Below, piece by piece: positions 62,958-64,000 of a DNA stretch of 64,000 bases. A program made the translations under genes and the position numbers. The notes beneath the pieces were generated by a model. The model made no database searches and had not been told where the DNA came from. It was given only the letters and a program-made list of their open reading frames with translations. The DNA comes from Fragum whitleyi. Its lineage: Eukaryota > Mollusca > Bivalvia > Cardiida > Cardiidae. The stretch's first letter is position 1; every line of letters begins with the position of its first letter. Location of the stretch: the NCBI GenBank assembly GCA_948146395.1, contig OX411543.1, positions 49,142,517 through 49,206,516 of the forward strand, in the 5' to 3' direction.

Positions 62958-63125
62958 CAGGGCTTGAAAATTCTTGAAATTTCTACTCGTCCTGCTATAT
63001 AAGAAAATATAGTGATACATTAATTTCATAGGTGAAATTTTGCAAAATCCACTCGTCCTGCTTAAATAGACAAAGAAGGAAAAAATCATGCAGGACGAGC
63101 GGACGAGTAGAATTTTCAAGCCCTG
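62958..63125. mobile_element. W-type MITE, 168 bp
   Basis: CAGGGCTTGAAAATTC ... GAATTTTCAAGCCCTG, with 'ctactcgtcctgc' and 'gcaggacgagcgg' sub-terminal. It lies 14 bp upstream of the candidate 5' UTR exon. Confidence 0.78.
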
Positions 63126-64000
63126 ACTTATCGTTAGTCTATGCACAAATCAACTGTCTAGACTATGGCAACCGTTCCACAAAGTGATAGCCAGCATTTT
63201 GTATATGAGTAAGAGGTGATGTTACTAAAATTCGAACAACAGAAAGGTTTTGCAAACCTAATAGCAGATTAAAGATTAACAATTTTTAAATTTTCTTCTT
63301 AAGTCATAGGTTCAAAAATGCTCGACCATTTCTGAGCTTACTCTAACATTATTGTGTAGTAAATGGTCAAGTATAAATTAATTTAGATTGGTAATAATCA
63401 TGTCTGAAGTTTTTGTACATTAAACAAATATACTAGAAAAAGTTCAGGTGGTGCGTTTTATTGCTCGTGAGTATATTATGGTAAGAAACGATAATGGCAC
63501 TTAGAAGTCTAGCTGCAATAATGTACCCCTCCCTCTGATATGCTGATGCTCCCACATCAGATTATCAAAGGAGGGATACGTTATTGCATCTATCAGAAGT
63601 CAGGAGCAATTTAATACTTGATGGCTTAGTGGTTATTGCCTGGATGGGTAGGTGACCAATGTTATCTGCACCAAAGAAAACCAAACATTTGGGTTCCTTC
63701 AAAAAAATTTGAATATACAGTCAAGTCCTGGATGATTGACATCCGATACTTCAACATTTTTGTTTACCAACACTAATCTTTGTTGGGCAAGTACATTTAA
63801 GGCTACTTGTCTGTGGACAAGTAAATACCAGGGCAAATATTGTTAAAAAGATAAAGGAAATAAATCAGCTTTTCAATTTGTATTAAAGAGTAAAAGTTTG
63901 AGGAAAAGTTCATTTTAATCCTGGACATGTAGAAAGTTGCACTTGACTTGTCCAGGGACAATTGGATAAAATTGTTTAACACTAGACAGGTCACAGCTTT
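63126..64000. other. upstream region with a short palindrome
   Basis: 63510-63592 is a hairpin (TGCAATAATGTACCCCTCCC TCTGATA / TATCAAAGGAGGGATACGTT ATTGCA). 63640-63690 resembles a SINE tail (GATGGGTAGGTGACCAATGT). No promoter motif or gene could be supported. Confidence 0.4.

Overview
The window is AT-rich metazoan nuclear DNA. Short exons (20-540 bp) with GT-AG boundaries sit in multi-kilobase introns full of repeats. The repeat classes (Helentron/pearl-like elements with internal tandem monomers, tRNA-headed SINEs, many perfect-hairpin MITEs, an RTE/CR1-like LINE tail) and the two metazoan genes point to a mollusc, most likely a bivalve. That taxonomic call is an inference from repeat style and was not checked by a search.

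Layout. (1) Positions 1-13971, plus strand: the last five coding exons (239 codons) of a mitochondrial pentatricopeptide protein that aligns along its length with PTCD2. Upstream exons lie before the window. Its introns hold a 164-bp tandem array, nested Helentron-like elements and a degenerate repeat that matches one of its own exons. (2) About 14000-30000: intergenic, almost entirely transposable elements, separating two convergent genes. (3) About 30060-62943, minus strand: a TPR-repeat gene, best match TTC24. Eleven exons join in frame (732 codons); two further small 3' exons plus a polyadenylation signal complete a 746-residue model. The N-terminal half is TPR repeats and the C-terminal half is acidic and low-complexity, with a 20-nt microexon and an 11-Asp run. 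(4) 60370-61976: a tRNA-type SINE beside a 5'-truncated LINE, both inside the presumed first intron of the TPR gene. (5) 62000-64000: a likely 5' untranslated exon flanked by two long-palindrome MITEs.

The most interesting signal is a superfamily of non-autonomous elements. At least five families have unrelated bodies but one end design. The 5' end reads T-run + A(G/T)... and usually folds as a hairpin. The 3' end carries the complement of the family-specific 5' start, then a short hairpin, then an invariant (T)CTTGTT tail. The stems co-vary between families, and nested copies give empty sites that show insertion in a T-run without a long target duplication. This resembles Helentron-associated (HINE) elements. 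Several other insertions are dated by nesting: a SINE with a 12-bp duplication inside a TTAA-flanked palindrome, and a 170-bp MITE inside another palindrome. PTCD2 is expected to act in mitochondrial RNA processing; the TTC24-like protein has no established role. The two genes appear unrelated and are simply neighbours.
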